Notes: a model not told the origin generated them from the letters alone. DNA of 64,000 nt from Carposina sasakii (GCA_014607495.2 CP053160.1:3224001-3288000); one strand, 5' to 3'; counted from the first letter of the stretch, positions 42,511 to 53,614 are shown. A program made the numbers and translations.

Positions 42511-43050
42511 TAGTGTTGACCCTTAGTTGGGCAAAATCAATAGTATTGATAGTGTGATAGCAATACTATCGACATACATCAATACCATCGAAGCTCAATA
42601 TCGAATGCACTATCGATACTGAATATTGCAATAACAATAGTTTTGACCCAAGTGGCCTTTTTCTCAATTATTGCTCAGGTATTGCTAATATAAATTGTCT
42701 AGTGGATGACAGGAAACTAGATGGTTTTTTAATCACCGCTGTGGCGTTGACGCTTGTAAAACCCTTCCACATCACATCAAGATAAGAGCCTCATAACATA
42801 TACTAGCCACATCAACCAATATTCATACACAATACAATTGAATCACAGCCTACTATCGACCCCGCAAACATATCAATACTATCAATTATTTTTACTATTA
42901 TAATAGTCATGGCCGATACTATCGTTAGTGATTCGATATTGCGCTTCAATACTATCGATAATATTGCAGTATACTGATACTATTTTACAAAATTTAGCTA
43001 TCAATATTAGATGATTTCCGAGGTCAACTATCGATAGTTCGGCAACACTA
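42511..43050. mobile_element. Candidate nonautonomous hAT element rich in ATCGATAG words
   Basis: TAGTGTTG at the left and CAACACTA at the right are inverted ends. The interior is packed with CAATACTATCGA / ATCGATAGTATTG-type words on both strands, giving an internal array. Flanking 8-mers (GTGATGTC, GTCTGTTC) match poorly. Confidence 0.5.
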
Positions 43051-43305
43051 GTCTGTTCCCACTGTGTTTCAAATGAATGATTGCACTAGTTACTATGTGC
43101 ATTACTTTACCACATTTTCTTTTCATACAAACAATGTTTAGTTCCGAAATCAGGCAAAGGATTTATTAAATTTAGGCGTAAACTCCTATAATGAATACTT
43201 CTTAGATATTGACATATTTTATCTATCGCGTACATAATGAATTCAGAAATTTTCAGCATCCATGGTGGTGCTAAAGTATCTCATCAGTGATGTATAGTCT
43301 GTATA

Positions 43306-43562
43306 CAGTGTGTAACAAAAGGGGTATGTTAAGCGAAAAGCTATAAAAATAGCCCACTATAGAAAACCTATTCCCAAAATTTAACTCTAAATCAAATGTT
43401 TATTTTTCCAGTTAGTATGGAGATTTCATAAACAACTCAGGAATGTTCATACAATCTTGAAAAATAAACATGAGATTTCGAGTCTTATGTTTCGGGAATA
43501 GACTCTTTATAATGGGCTATATTCATAGCTTTTTGCTTAACATACCCTTTTTGTTACACCTG
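43306..43562. mobile_element. Family D hairpin MITE, copy 2
   Basis: CAGTGTGTAACAAAAGGGGT left end and ACCCTTTTTGTTACACCTG right end; same fold-back interior as 25,340-25,598. Confidence 0.8.
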
Positions 43563-43921
43563 TATATGTATAACAGGATGATTTTTGGTCGTCAACGTTC
43601 CCGAAAACTATAGAATCTCTTCATCATCACGATCAATTTTTTCCATGGAAGCATACCTGGGAAGTGTCTGGTTTCCAAATTATAAAGGCCCAAACTTGAA
43701 TAATATTTTATAGTATATACATATATATAAGGTCTATCCAAATTTCATTATGGAACCAACTCACAAATATTGAAAAAAAAATCAGATTCGAGATTGTATG
43801 GAACAGCAAATTTTTTTTCAATATTTCAGTTGGTCCCATAGTGAAAGTTGTTTCTTTTTATACCAAATTTCGTGTCAAAAGAAAATTACTAATTTTGGAT
43901 AGACCTTATTGTATGTATATA

Positions 43922-44324
43922 CAGAATGATTTTTGGTCGTCAACGTTCCCGAAAACTACAGAATCTCCCCATGGTCACGATCATTTTTCTCCATGGAAGC
44001 TTACCTGGAAAGCAAAGAATATACTTACCTGGGAAGTGTCTGGTTTCCAAAATATTATAGGGTCAAAAGTTGAGTAAATAGACTGCGTTTTTCTGCATAA
44101 ATGCACATTAACGCGTGTAGCAAGATTTTTCCACGATAAATAATTAATACCTGTCTATGAAAAAACTAACATAGGTAAACACTGGACACTACAACATTTC
44201 GCCCAATCAAGTAATAAAAAATAATTTCATCTTTTCCCACTTGCATTTTTTTTTGGCATAAACTTACTTTATTTGATGTATAGAGTACGTACCCTTCGTT
44301 AAGGGTGGCAACGAAAAATACCTG
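43922..44324 (-). mobile_element. CAGGGTG-type element, family C, inverted copy
   Basis: Runs from GAATGATTTTTGGTCGTCAA to CGTTAAGGGTGGCAACGAAA, ACCTG: the reverse complement of 4,810-5,140 with a 27 bp insertion (GAAGCTTACCTGGAAAGC...). A partial sister copy in the same orientation starts at 43,574. Confidence 0.75.
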
Positions 44325-44524
44325 TATAGAAAGTAGCGATGTGCCGGATGTCCGTTTCCGTATCCGCGGATATCCGAAGCAAAATGAAGATCCGTATCCA
44401 TTACTTTTTGTGTGGATCTTTTACGGATATACTTACCTTATTAATTTTGAATTTATAGATGAAATTCTTTAAATAGGTGCTTAGGTAGCAATAAAATAAT
44501 TTTAAAATCATATACAGGGTGTGT

Positions 44525-47500
44525 CATCAATCATATACCAAAGTTCCCAGAAAGTAGCCAGCAGAAAAAAATCAACGCTGCAAACGACCCGCCGGCATCC
44601 TACACACTTACCAAGACCACTGCAAAAGAACCAATTAGACCAAACATGCTCAACTACATCGAACGCGGGCGGCCATCTTTAGCTCCACTAACAGAAACCT
44701 CAAAAAACTAGTTAATCTCATCAAAACCGGAAATAAAACTGTAAAAACCTCAACATCACTCAACACAAAATTAAATATCGAAATGGAACAAAATTTAAAA
44801 AAACTTGAACCAGATGAAACAAAACCCAACGGTCCCAATCCGGCTGGTCCCCGTGGGACATCAGACCATCACCCTCCATCATCATCATCATCATCATCAT
44901 ATATTATCGATATCACACACCAAAACCCTCCAGCTCAGCCTATATACATATGTACATACAATGCTCGAACATTACTATCTGAAGAAAGGCTACTAGAGTT
45001 CAAGCATGCAATATCAACTATTAAATACGACATCATTGGTTTATCAGAAATCAGACGTACAGGTTACCAAATAGAAGAGAGTGAAGACCACATATTCTGC
45101 TACGTTGGTGAAACTAAAGGCCAGTATGGGGTAGGATTCCTCATTAAAAAATACCTAAAATATCGCATAAGAAGCTTCACTGCAATCAACGAGCGAATCT
45201 GTATATTGCATCTGAACTTTGAAAATACAAATCTATCCATTATACAAGTACATGCGCCGACCTCTAGCGCAACTAAACAGGAAATAGAAGAATTCTATAA
45301 TCAAATACAAGAATCTCTTAAACAATGCAGTGAGAACTACATAATTATGGGGGATTTTAATGCCAGAATTGGCCAAAAAATTAAAGGCGAGGACAGAGTA
45401 TTGGGAAACACTTGCTTCGGAAAAAGAGACAAGAGGGGTGAAACTCTGCTACAATTCTGCTGGGAAAATAATTTGTTCGTTATCAACAGTCTATTCAAAA
45501 AGAAAAGCAAGACAATATGGACGTGGCTTTCACCTAAGAAACAAAAAAGTCAGATAGATTACATACTATCAAACATAAAAAATAAAATCATTAACATTGA
45601 GGTGCTAAACAATCTATCGTTCCCAAGCGACCACCGACTAGTCAGGAGTACTCTGCTGCTAACTAATATCAAAAAATCTAGAGCTACATATAATAGTAAC
45701 AGTCTTTCACTAAAAACTATAGAAGAACAAGAAGATTACATAAAAGCTTTAAAATTTAATACTTTAAACATAGAACTTGAAGAAAATGAAGGTGTAGAGA
45801 CTTACTATGCAAAAATCAAGCAAGCTATCGAGAAAAGCTTAAAGCCCAGATGTAATAACAATACCAATAGAAAGCGACGCTGCATTATTTCAGATGCAAC
45901 AAAAAACCTTATAAAAAGAAGACAGGAATTAATAAACAAAAAACATTTAACATTGGAAGAGAAAAACGAAAAACGCTACCTATATAAAAACATTCACAAA
46001 ATAATCAGAAAAGAATATCAAGAATACAGGCTTACAACAATTGAAAAATATCTGAAAAAAGCGGGAAGTGTAAAGAAAGGACTGAAAGCGTTAACTACAT
46101 CTAAGAAGTGGATCCCAGCCCTGAAAAAGAACTATAACTGTGACAAAGAAACATTCTCTAGAATTGGAATAATAGAAGCTGCTACCGAATTTTATAGAGA
46201 CCTCTATGCCTGCCAAACGCCTACAGACGTAGATACTCTACCTCTACAGAAAAATAACACTAAAGTGCAAAGATTCTCTTCTAAAGAAATTTACGCTAAG
46301 ATAAAGTCGTTAAAGAAGGAAAAAAGCAGTGGTCCAGACAACATACCAAACGAAGCCATTTCAATGGGAAAAGATCTCCTAATACAACCTTTAACCACCC
46401 TGTTCAATAAAATATTAGACGACAGAAAAATTCCTACCGAATGGGCCAAATCAAATATAGTGCTGTTGTACAAAAAAGGAAACCCTACTAATATAAGCAA
46501 CTATCGACCAATCAGCTTACAATCCAATCTCTACAAGTTGTTTGCTTCGTGCTTAGAGAAACGCCTAGCAGAATACACCGAAAAATATCAACCAGTGGAA
46601 CAGGCAGGATTCAGAAATTCATACTCAACTATAGACCATATCCACTCATTAGATCTAATCATTGAGAAGTACGAAGAAATGAATCGCCCGCTCTACTTAG
46701 CGTTTATTGACTATGCAAAGGCATTTGACTCAATATCCCATAGCAGCATGTGGAGAGCCTTACAAAGTTGCAATGTTCCATCAGAAACTATAGAACTCTT
46801 ACAGGACATTTATAAGAAAAGCACAAGCAGAGTAAAATTAGACAGAACAGGCAGTGAAATTCATATTCGTAGAGGCGTACGTCAAGGAGACCCACTCTCT
46901 CCTAGAATTTTTATTGCTGTCCTACAATACATCATGAGCACTTTAAAATGGGAAACTAAAGGGTTAAACATTAACGGCCATAGTCTGAGCAATCTAAGAT
47001 TCGCCGACGACATCATACTTTTTGCAGAAAACTCTTCACAATTGGAATCTATGATAAACGAAATTAACTATGTTAGCAATGAAATTGGACTGGAACTAAA
47101 TACTATGAAAACAAAAATAATGACGAACAGTAAAAATATATCCATTAACATACAAAATGTTTCTTTGGAATATGTCAATGAATACATATATCTTGGCAAA
47201 CAAGTGTCTTTTAAAAAATCTAGACACCAAGATGAGCTAATGAGACGTGTTAACATGGCCTGGAATAAATTCTGGAAATTCAAAGAAATACTAAAATCAA
47301 ATACTTGTATGAAATTAAAGAAAACCGTACTAGACTCGTGCATCCTACCTTCCCTCACCTATGCATCCCAAACATGGATTTTCAACAAAAAAACTAAAAA
47401 CAAAATACAAACAACCCAAAGAGCCATGGAAAGGAGCATTTTAAATCTAAAACTGAGACATAAAAAGAAAAACACAGATATAAGAGGAACAACAAAATTA

Positions 47501-47835
47501 GTTGATGCCTTGGAACATTGTAAAAGGCTGAAATGGAGATGGACTGGACACATTGTACGCACGAAGGAAGAACGGTGGACCAAAAAGATAACCTTATGGA
47601 ATGGACCTGCGGGAAAAAGAAACAGAGGCAGACCGGTGGAGAAGTGGCTTGATGAGATCATAAAAGTTGCTGGAAAAAATTGGACTGATAAAGCACTAAA
47701 CAGATCAACGTGGAAAAAGATGGAGGAGGCCTTTACTCTATAAAGAGGTCCTTAAGAAAGTAGATATAAATATACTTTTAAAATTGTAGTGTACTTTAAG
47801 GAAATAAATAAGGTTTAATAATAATAATAATAATA
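44525..47835 (+). mobile_element. Full-length RTE-type LINE with perfect target duplication
   Basis: 3,311 bp between exact 13 bp copies of ATACAGGGTGTGT (44,512-44,524 and 47,836-47,848). About 260 bp of 5' leader, one intact ORF, a short 3' UTR and a (TAA)n tail (47,815-47,835), as expected for RTE elements. The insertion split a family F element whose start is on the left and remainder (to about 48,115) on the right. Confidence 0.9.
44783..47743 (+). CDS. LINE ORF: apurinic-type endonuclease plus reverse transcriptase, intact
   Basis: 986 residues, uninterrupted. It nicks genomic DNA and copies its own RNA there (target-primed reverse transcription). N-terminal linker with a poly-Ser run (33-39); endonuclease from about residue 55 with CTYNART (Asn 60), GLSEIR (Glu 89), MGDFNARIG (Asp/Asn near 191-193), IDYILSN and PSDHRLV (about 282-284, catalytic His). 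Reverse transcriptase from about 500: KEKSSGPDNIPNE, YRPISL, QAGFR, FIDYAKAFDS (catalytic Asp about 643), RRGVRQGDPLSP and LRFADDIILFAEN (Asp pair about 742-743). C-terminal RRWTGHIVRTKEERW-like and GKRNRGRPVEKW motifs are typical of RTE proteins in insects. All catalytic residues seen are present. Clade assignment is from motif memory. Confidence 0.93.
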   Translation: MEQNLKKLEPDETKPNGPNPAGPRGTSDHHPPSSSSSSSYIIDITHQNPPAQPIYICTYNARTLLSEERLLEFKHAISTIKYDIIGLSEIRRTGYQIEESEDHIFCYVGETKGQYGVGFLIKKYLKYRIRSFTAINERICILHLNFENTNLSIIQVHAPTSSATKQEIEEFYNQIQESLKQCSENYIIMGDFNARIGQKIKGEDRVLGNTCFGKRDKRGETLLQFCWENNLFVINSLFKKKSKTIWTWLSPKKQKSQIDYILSNIKNKIINIEVLNNLSFPSDHRLVRSTLLLTNIKKSRATYNSNSLSLKTIEEQEDYIKALKFNTLNIELEENEGVETYYAKIKQAIEKSLKPRCNNNTNRKRRCIISDATKNLIKRRQELINKKHLTLEEKNEKRYLYKNIHKIIRKEYQEYRLTTIEKYLKKAGSVKKGLKALTTSKKWIPALKKNYNCDKETFSRIGIIEAATEFYRDLYACQTPTDVDTLPLQKNNTKVQRFSSKEIYAKIKSLKKEKSSGPDNIPNEAISMGKDLLIQPLTTLFNKILDDRKIPTEWAKSNIVLLYKKGNPTNISNYRPISLQSNLYKLFASCLEKRLAEYTEKYQPVEQAGFRNSYSTIDHIHSLDLIIEKYEEMNRPLYLAFIDYAKAFDSISHSSMWRALQSCNVPSETIELLQDIYKKSTSRVKLDRTGSEIHIRRGVRQGDPLSPRIFIAVLQYIMSTLKWETKGLNINGHSLSNLRFADDIILFAENSSQLESMINEINYVSNEIGLELNTMKTKIMTNSKNISINIQNVSLEYVNEYIYLGKQVSFKKSRHQDELMRRVNMAWNKFWKFKEILKSNTCMKLKKTVLDSCILPSLTYASQTWIFNKKTKNKIQTTQRAMERSILNLKLRHKKKNTDIRGTTKLVDALEHCKRLKWRWTGHIVRTKEERWTKKITLWNGPAGKRNRGRPVEKWLDEIIKVAGKNWTDKALNRSTWKKMEEAFTL

Positions 47836-48339
47836 ATACAGGGTGTGTGTGACAGCTAGGCAAATAATGAAATACTGAACGAGTACCATTGTTTTGAGTT
47901 AAACGACAGTACTCGCAGGAAATGCATTTTTAATTTGATTATTTGCAATAATCTCATGTTTTCTTTCCGCGCCAACTGTATTGGGCGATCCTGTGATTAG
48001 TTAAATGGGCTTATTGGTTATTTTGTGATACATTGCTGTTTTTTGGATCACTTGTGGCTCCTTTGGGGTTGATCAGTTAATTGAACTTTTAATTGAAACC
48101 GACTGCATAAGAAAGATAACATCCGTATCCTCGGATATTGACATCAAATATCCATATTCGGATCCTTATCTGCCGATAAACATTTTTAACGATCCGGCAC
48201 ATCACTAATAGGAAATAGGGTTACTGTAGGTACCTAAATGAAATAAGGATGTAAATAAACACATTGTAATCATTAAGTATAATTTACATAAAATATGTTA
48301 TTAGAACAATAAAAGGAGCCAAGTGTGACCCATATAAAC

Positions 48340-48478
48340 ATGGTGCAATCCAAGCTTCCCGGAGTTATTCTGCTGATGCTGCAACTGACAAACTTGTGTT
48401 CACTATCAAGCATCATATTAATTGTATATGGAATGTGCTTTCAACGAAATATATCTAATATTACTAGACATACACAAG
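48340..48478 (+). CDS. Candidate first coding exon with a membrane segment (unrecognised)
   Basis: Not recognised. ATG at 48,340 opens 46 codons to CAAG|GTAGGT (strong donor, phase 1): MVQSKLPGVILLMLQLTNLC, then SLSSIILIVYGMCFQRNIS and NITRHTQ. Two hydrophobic stretches meet at about residues 9-36, ending in Cys-Phe-Gln and followed by an N-glycosylation sequon (NIT). The shape faintly recalls the first membrane pass of tetraspanins, but this is not evidence of homology. No downstream exon was found. It sits just outside the hAT nest and could be spurious. Confidence 0.3.
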
Positions 48479-50509
48479 GTAGGTGATAATACTTAAGAAA
48501 TAACAAAGGGATGATATTTTCAATGTAGAATGACTTTGTCGCTGTGAAAGCAACATGAACAAACCACTAGCTAACGTTTACGTAACATCCATCACCTATG
48601 CCTCGCCTCTCCACTACAGCCAGTCACATGCACAGCAGCAATATTTATACTGCAAACAAACTGCACATAACAAAGTCCACCTCACTATCCCTTCCTTTAC
48701 TTAATGTAATGTTACTTATTACAGTAAACATTAATGCATACCTATTAATTCCACATACATATAATATTAAAAATACATTTAATTAGATAACATGAAATAG
48801 TTTTTGTTATATTGTTATGTTGCTAGGACTGTTGGATATTTTAGACTCGTTTGCATGGAGGAGCCTGATGTAAATAATTGGCAAGTTTCTAGAACATCTC
48901 CTGAGAAAACGCCTCTGTATTCCTTAGTACTCAAAGGTCTACTCTTACTACATACATGCACGGAAAGAGCATCTGATGATGTATTCTTGTGAAGTTCCGA
49001 ACGAGGGTAAATAAAACATTAGATAATATACATACCTATTATTTTGTTGTAGATACAGGAGATTTATTAATAGTAGTCAATCTGACAATATTACTGAACA
49101 TAAATAATAAGCAAAAACAAAACTATTTTCAATTAAAATAAAGTATGCACTATATAAACAACCAACCGTCAACCATTTTGTCAACCACAAACAAAAGTAG
49201 TTTTTTTTTGTTTATTTAAGGGGAATTAAGCCCATACAGCCAATGTCTTTAGAGAATGATTTCTGAATTTATGACGGATGATAATGATGATGATGATGAA
49301 TGGAAGCGTCAAGAAAAACCTCAAGAATGAGTGTAAAATTAGTCAAAATCAAAATAAATTTCAGAAACAACTTACATGAGCCCATGAAGAGATCGAATTC
49401 CGACTAAAGTTTTACTTAGCTTATCCGCATATAAAACCATACACATGCACGAGATTCACATTATAAGTATACAAAATATAAATCTACTAGAAAACATTAC
49501 TTTACGGACACATAACAATTTTTATTTTCACAAGCAAATCACACCCACTCTTCCACTCTTCCAGCTTTTCCCGCCGAATCACCATTATAAGTAGGGGTCA
49601 ACAAGAGGAGATACCAAATCCCTGGGGTCAAGTCAACTTCATTTATGTTTTTTTTTTATCCCCACACTCATACTCATATAATATTTTCGGCGTGTTATCA
49701 CGTGGCGTGTCAAATGTGTGTATAATCTCATCCTTTAATCCTTAATCCTTTTATAAATTACAAAATAAGTAAGCTAATATGTAGTAAACACACAATGGCC
49801 TATATTTGTTATTTTATTTATTGGCATAGTTGTTTTTTTGTAGCCACACATCCGTGGCAGAATGATTAAAATTTCTTTGACAACAGGGCGACGAATGTCT
49901 TTCTACGGCTGGCTGTAGCATATCTATATTAATATTATAAAGAGGTAAACTTTTATTGTTTGTTTGCAGCGAATAGGCTCCGAAACTACTGGACCGATTT
50001 CAAAACTTCTTTTACCGTAGGAATCCTTATTAGACCTGTTGATCCAGGTCTAATAAGGATTCCTACGGTGAAACACCGCTATACATATGAAGCTGAAATC
50101 AGGCATATACTCGTATGTTCATTGGGGACAGCGAGGGAGGACTAATTGGGGACGGCGAGGGAGGACTAAAAACGGATTTCCCGAAATTCCCACGGGAAGG
50201 GGACAAACGGGAATTCATTTTTTTACGACAACCGCGATACATATGTATTTGAAATCAGATCTGTACGTTCATTAGGGACTGCGAGGGAGTACTAAGAACG
50301 GATTTCCCGAAATTCCTCTGTAGTACAGGCGATAAAACCGGTACACTTTTGCCAATCTCTGACACCTCAGTATACAACTCGCAATCACGGCAGCAGGATC
50401 CCGTCCAAGACTTGTGCTTTAATAAATTCAATTTTTCTAAAAACGTTTATTTATTATATATGTTTATTTATAGTTAATTCAATTTTACGAAAACCCCTAT
50501 TTTTCTAAT
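48479..50509. other. Intergenic or intronic stretch with repeats
   Basis: No exon seen. Contains repeat G (49,208-49,585), an old LINE tail (about 49,925-50,110) interrupted by a 25 bp-arm inverted repeat, and a short direct repeat of GACGGCGAGGGAGGACTAA type (50,125-50,170, with a relative at 50,275-50,310). Confidence 0.5.
50014..50069. repeat. Perfect inverted repeat, 25 bp arms, 6 bp loop
   Basis: ACCGTAGGAATCCTTATTAG... (50,014-50,038) is exactly complementary to 50,045-50,069 with a TTGATC loop. Lies in an old LINE tail whose relative at about 52,685-52,730 (CCAATAAGGATTCTAATTGT) shows only one arm. Confidence 0.92.
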
Positions 50510-52175
50510 CTGCCGTAGCGTATGGATATGATCTATGGTACTAAACCCTGTTCGGAAACCGGCTTGTTCGGGAGGCTGGAAGTCATCAAACCTGCGAGCA
50601 AGACGATTCGTGATTACCCTTGTAAACAACTAGTAGACATGGCTCAGAAGCGAGATGGGTCCATAGTTCTTCAGCAAGGCTTTATCGCCTTTTTTAAAGA
50701 ACAGCACCACCACACTTCTGTTCCATGCTTCCGGCGTTACGCCTTCGAGCAGGACGGAATTGAAGAGCCTTTGGAGGACCTTCAGTACCGGAGTTCCACC
50801 CGCTCTTAGTAGCTCTGATGTAATTCCATCGTCACCCGGCGCTTTGTTGTTTTTGAGTTGTTTAAGGGCAGTCCTAATCTCGTACAGGCTGATATCCGGG
50901 ATGTCTTCAGTATAGTGTCGGGTGAGCTTGGCTCTTGGGTCTTTGCCTAATCTAACAGGTTTAGCGACCGAGGTATATAGCTGTCCATAGAACCTCTCAA
51001 TCTTCCTTAGCACCTCTTGTATGGTAGACGCTACACTGCCGTCCTCTGTCTTCAGCTTCGTCAACTGGCTCTGCCCAATAGATAATTCTCTTGCGAATAC
51101 TTTGGAGCCTTGGTTTCGCTCTATTGTCTCCTTAACGCAACGAGTATTAAAGCTGCGGATGTCGTGTCGCAGAGACTTGGAGATATGTCTATTGAGCTGC
51201 CGATATGCTTCAGCGTCATCAGAGGACTGTAGATACATTGCGCGCCTTTCCGCCATGAGGTTGAGGGTATGACTAGTTAGTTTCTGGGGTCTATTTCTAC
51301 GGTTAGGTCTAAAGAATTATCTAGGCAAGCAAAGCGGTTTGTCAGCTCGAGTTGAAAGCTCTCGGGGTTTTGAATGTGCACGGATGAGGGTCGGAGTGTA
51401 GAATTCACTAGTCGTGATCTCTCCCGTTTGACATTAATATTCAATGTGCCTCGAACCATTCGGTGATCGCTACCGGTTTTCACCGTGTTGATCACTGAGA
51501 CATCATTGAAGATCCGTCTATCGGTGGTCAATATGAAGTCTATCTCGTTCCTCGTGTGCTTGTTGGGATGGAGCCAGGTCCATTTCCTATGAGGCGGCTT
51601 CTTGAAGAAGGAGTTCATCATAAAGAGTCCCTCCATCTCTAGAAAATCGGCCAGCCTCTGGCCCCTGGGGTTCCTGTCGCCGGATCCAAATTGTCCCACT
51701 TTCAACTCATTCTCACCCCGCTTGCCCAGTTTCGCATTGAAGTCCCCCATAACAACACAGAAATGAGTTTTAGAGGTATGTATGGCTGTACTTATGTCCT
51801 CATACATAACCTCCATATCGTCATCAGGATGCGTCGAGGTCGGCGCATATACCTGGATGACCTTCAACGAGTACCTTTTTGATACTTTGAGTATCAGATA
51901 TGCTACCCTGCTCGACACACTCGTGATGGATTTGATGCTGTTTACGAGGGACTTGTGGACGATAAACCCAACACCACCCTGGGACTTATGATCACCTTCC
52001 CGTTGGTAGAGTAAGTTGCCAGATTTCAGGGTTATCGTATCCTCTCCCTGTCTTCGGACCTCAGATAACCCTACAATATCCCACCGCAACTTACTAATTT
52101 CCTCTTCCAGCTCATCGAGCTTTGTGTCCTCCCTCAGCGTGCGCGCATTGTACGTCACCAGCGATAACTGTGGAC
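50510..52175 (-). pseudogene. Second RTE-type LINE, truncated and mutated
   Basis: Minus-strand relic. 52,175 to about 51,280 encodes the endonuclease: SLVTYNARTLRED, GLSEVRRQ, VVMGDFNAKLGKR, RNEIDFILTTDR, GSDHRMVRGTL. A frameshift near 51,280-51,290 separates it from MAERRAMYLQ onward. The reverse-transcriptase N-terminus follows (NNKAPGDDGITSELL, VVLFFKKGD, NYGPISLLS), then an in-frame TAG at about 50,628 where the family has Lys, and reading resumes to EQAGFRTGFSTIDHIHTL near 50,512. The catalytic FADD part and 3' end are missing, and the 5' end is cut at the middle of an older plus-strand LINE tail. It is inactive and distinct from the intact LINE at 44,525. Confidence 0.9.
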
Positions 52176-52320
52176 AAACAGAAAAAAAATCCAAAAATCA
52201 TTATTTTGGGTACTATTGCGTTGATAAAGCTCTCCTATAATATTTTTTCTCATATATCTGCCATGTACAGACAGTGATCCGTTACATTTTTATTATATGT
52301 ATAGATTTTATAGGATTAAA
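52172..52320 (+). mobile_element. RTE-type LINE tail fragment abutting the minus-strand LINE
   Basis: ACAAACAGAAAAAAAATCC through TTTTCTCATATATCTGCCAT matches the 3' part of the tail at 16,366-16,700. The missing front half suggests the minus-strand LINE replaced or split it. Confidence 0.6.
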
Positions 52321-53614
52321 CACAGAAAAATACCCTTTAACTTTAAAATAATAAATAATAAAGTCAACCGATCACAACAATCACACATAATGACAGGTAA
52401 AGTACTTAATGGTCAACTAGCTTTGACGTTTTGGATCTTTTGACAACTTGGATCCACTCAAAAAATGGTTACGCGAATGAAATAAAAGATCTACCCTGTT
52501 CTGTTTTAGCCTAAGTTGTATATCGCTTATTCGTTCTATCTGTAGTGACGTCATTTACGTGGCATCTGTAAGAGTATATAATCTAAGATTTCATCTCTAC
52601 CTGTCATACGGTTTTCGTTAAAATTTGAAATTCCTGTTTGTCTCCTTCCCATGAGAATTTCGGGAAACTCTTACAGCCTGTGTTCATCCGGGTCCAATAA
52701 GGATTCTAATTGTAAAAGAATTTTTTAAATCGGTTCAGTAATTTCGGAGCCAAATAAACAAACAATCAAAGTTCACCTTATTAAAATATTAGTAGTATAG
52801 ATAACTCTGGAACAAAAAAACTCGCACAACCTTATTGTTTATATTGCTGGGCTGTACGGGTATAATTTCCTTAGCCTACTAAACTCAATTAGTCAATGAC
52901 TATATTTGTTTCTATTCTCTCTGGTAGACACGGAGCCGATAAGTGATGTGGAGTTGGTATGGTAAATTATCATACCAACTCGGTAATACAAATTATAATG
53001 TTTACTTACACATCTTTATAAAAATTTAAATTAAAAACCAAATACATAACATAAATATATAAAGTATGTAAAAATATAAAAAAACTTAATTTCTCAACAC
53101 CTGTTTGCGATCTAGTTTTCATACATTATTTATTTCCTTGTCAAAGCTTACATTAGATCAGTGACGTGTTTATAGGTAGACGCGGGGTCTCATAATAAAA
53201 TATTTATAAAAAGTGGCACGAGTGAATCCATATAAACGTAATAACTGCATTATATCTGATTTTTAAACTTGAATCTTATTTAGTTACCATAAGACTCGAC
53301 TTTGCTTTATCGATTTGTGATACGCCCAGCCATACATTTGTGCAGATATTTGTCGTGCCATTTTTTGAGCGCTGTCACTGAATCTAGTTATAATTTCATC
53401 TAAGCATTAGATTGATTAATACCATATTAAAACAGCTCCTCAAGTTCCTACTTTCCTGTTCTGTTCCTAACCTAAAACCGTAGGTATCTATCCGCTAGGA
53501 GCCGATACTACTCTTTGGCTAGAAGTAAATGTGTTCTGTGTATGTATCTATAAATTGTTAAGAAAAAATTGTTGATTGTTGTTGGCAAATTGTATTTAAT
53601 GTAAAACATACTTT

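Larger units (their letters stand above)
39037..44333. other. Probable intron or intergenic, transposon-rich
   Basis: Holds hAT-type elements (39,571-39,915; 42,511-43,050), family B and D MITEs, a short repeat G copy, a GTACTTCGCGTA-type hairpin relative (41,165-41,420), a GC-rich island (42,100-42,340) and two inverted family C elements (43,574-44,324). No exon recognised. Confidence 0.5.
44334..48207. mobile_element. Outer hAT-type element carrying nested insertions
   Basis: Left end TAGCGATGTGCCGGATGTCC and right end GATCCGGCACATCACTA are inverted repeats. Flanks ATAGAAAG (44,326-44,333) and ATAGGAAA (48,208-48,215) agree at 6 of 8 positions, as for an old hAT duplication. Without the insertions it would be about 270 bp, a MITE. 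Internal words CGGATATCCG / CGGATATTGA recur. Confidence 0.7.
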
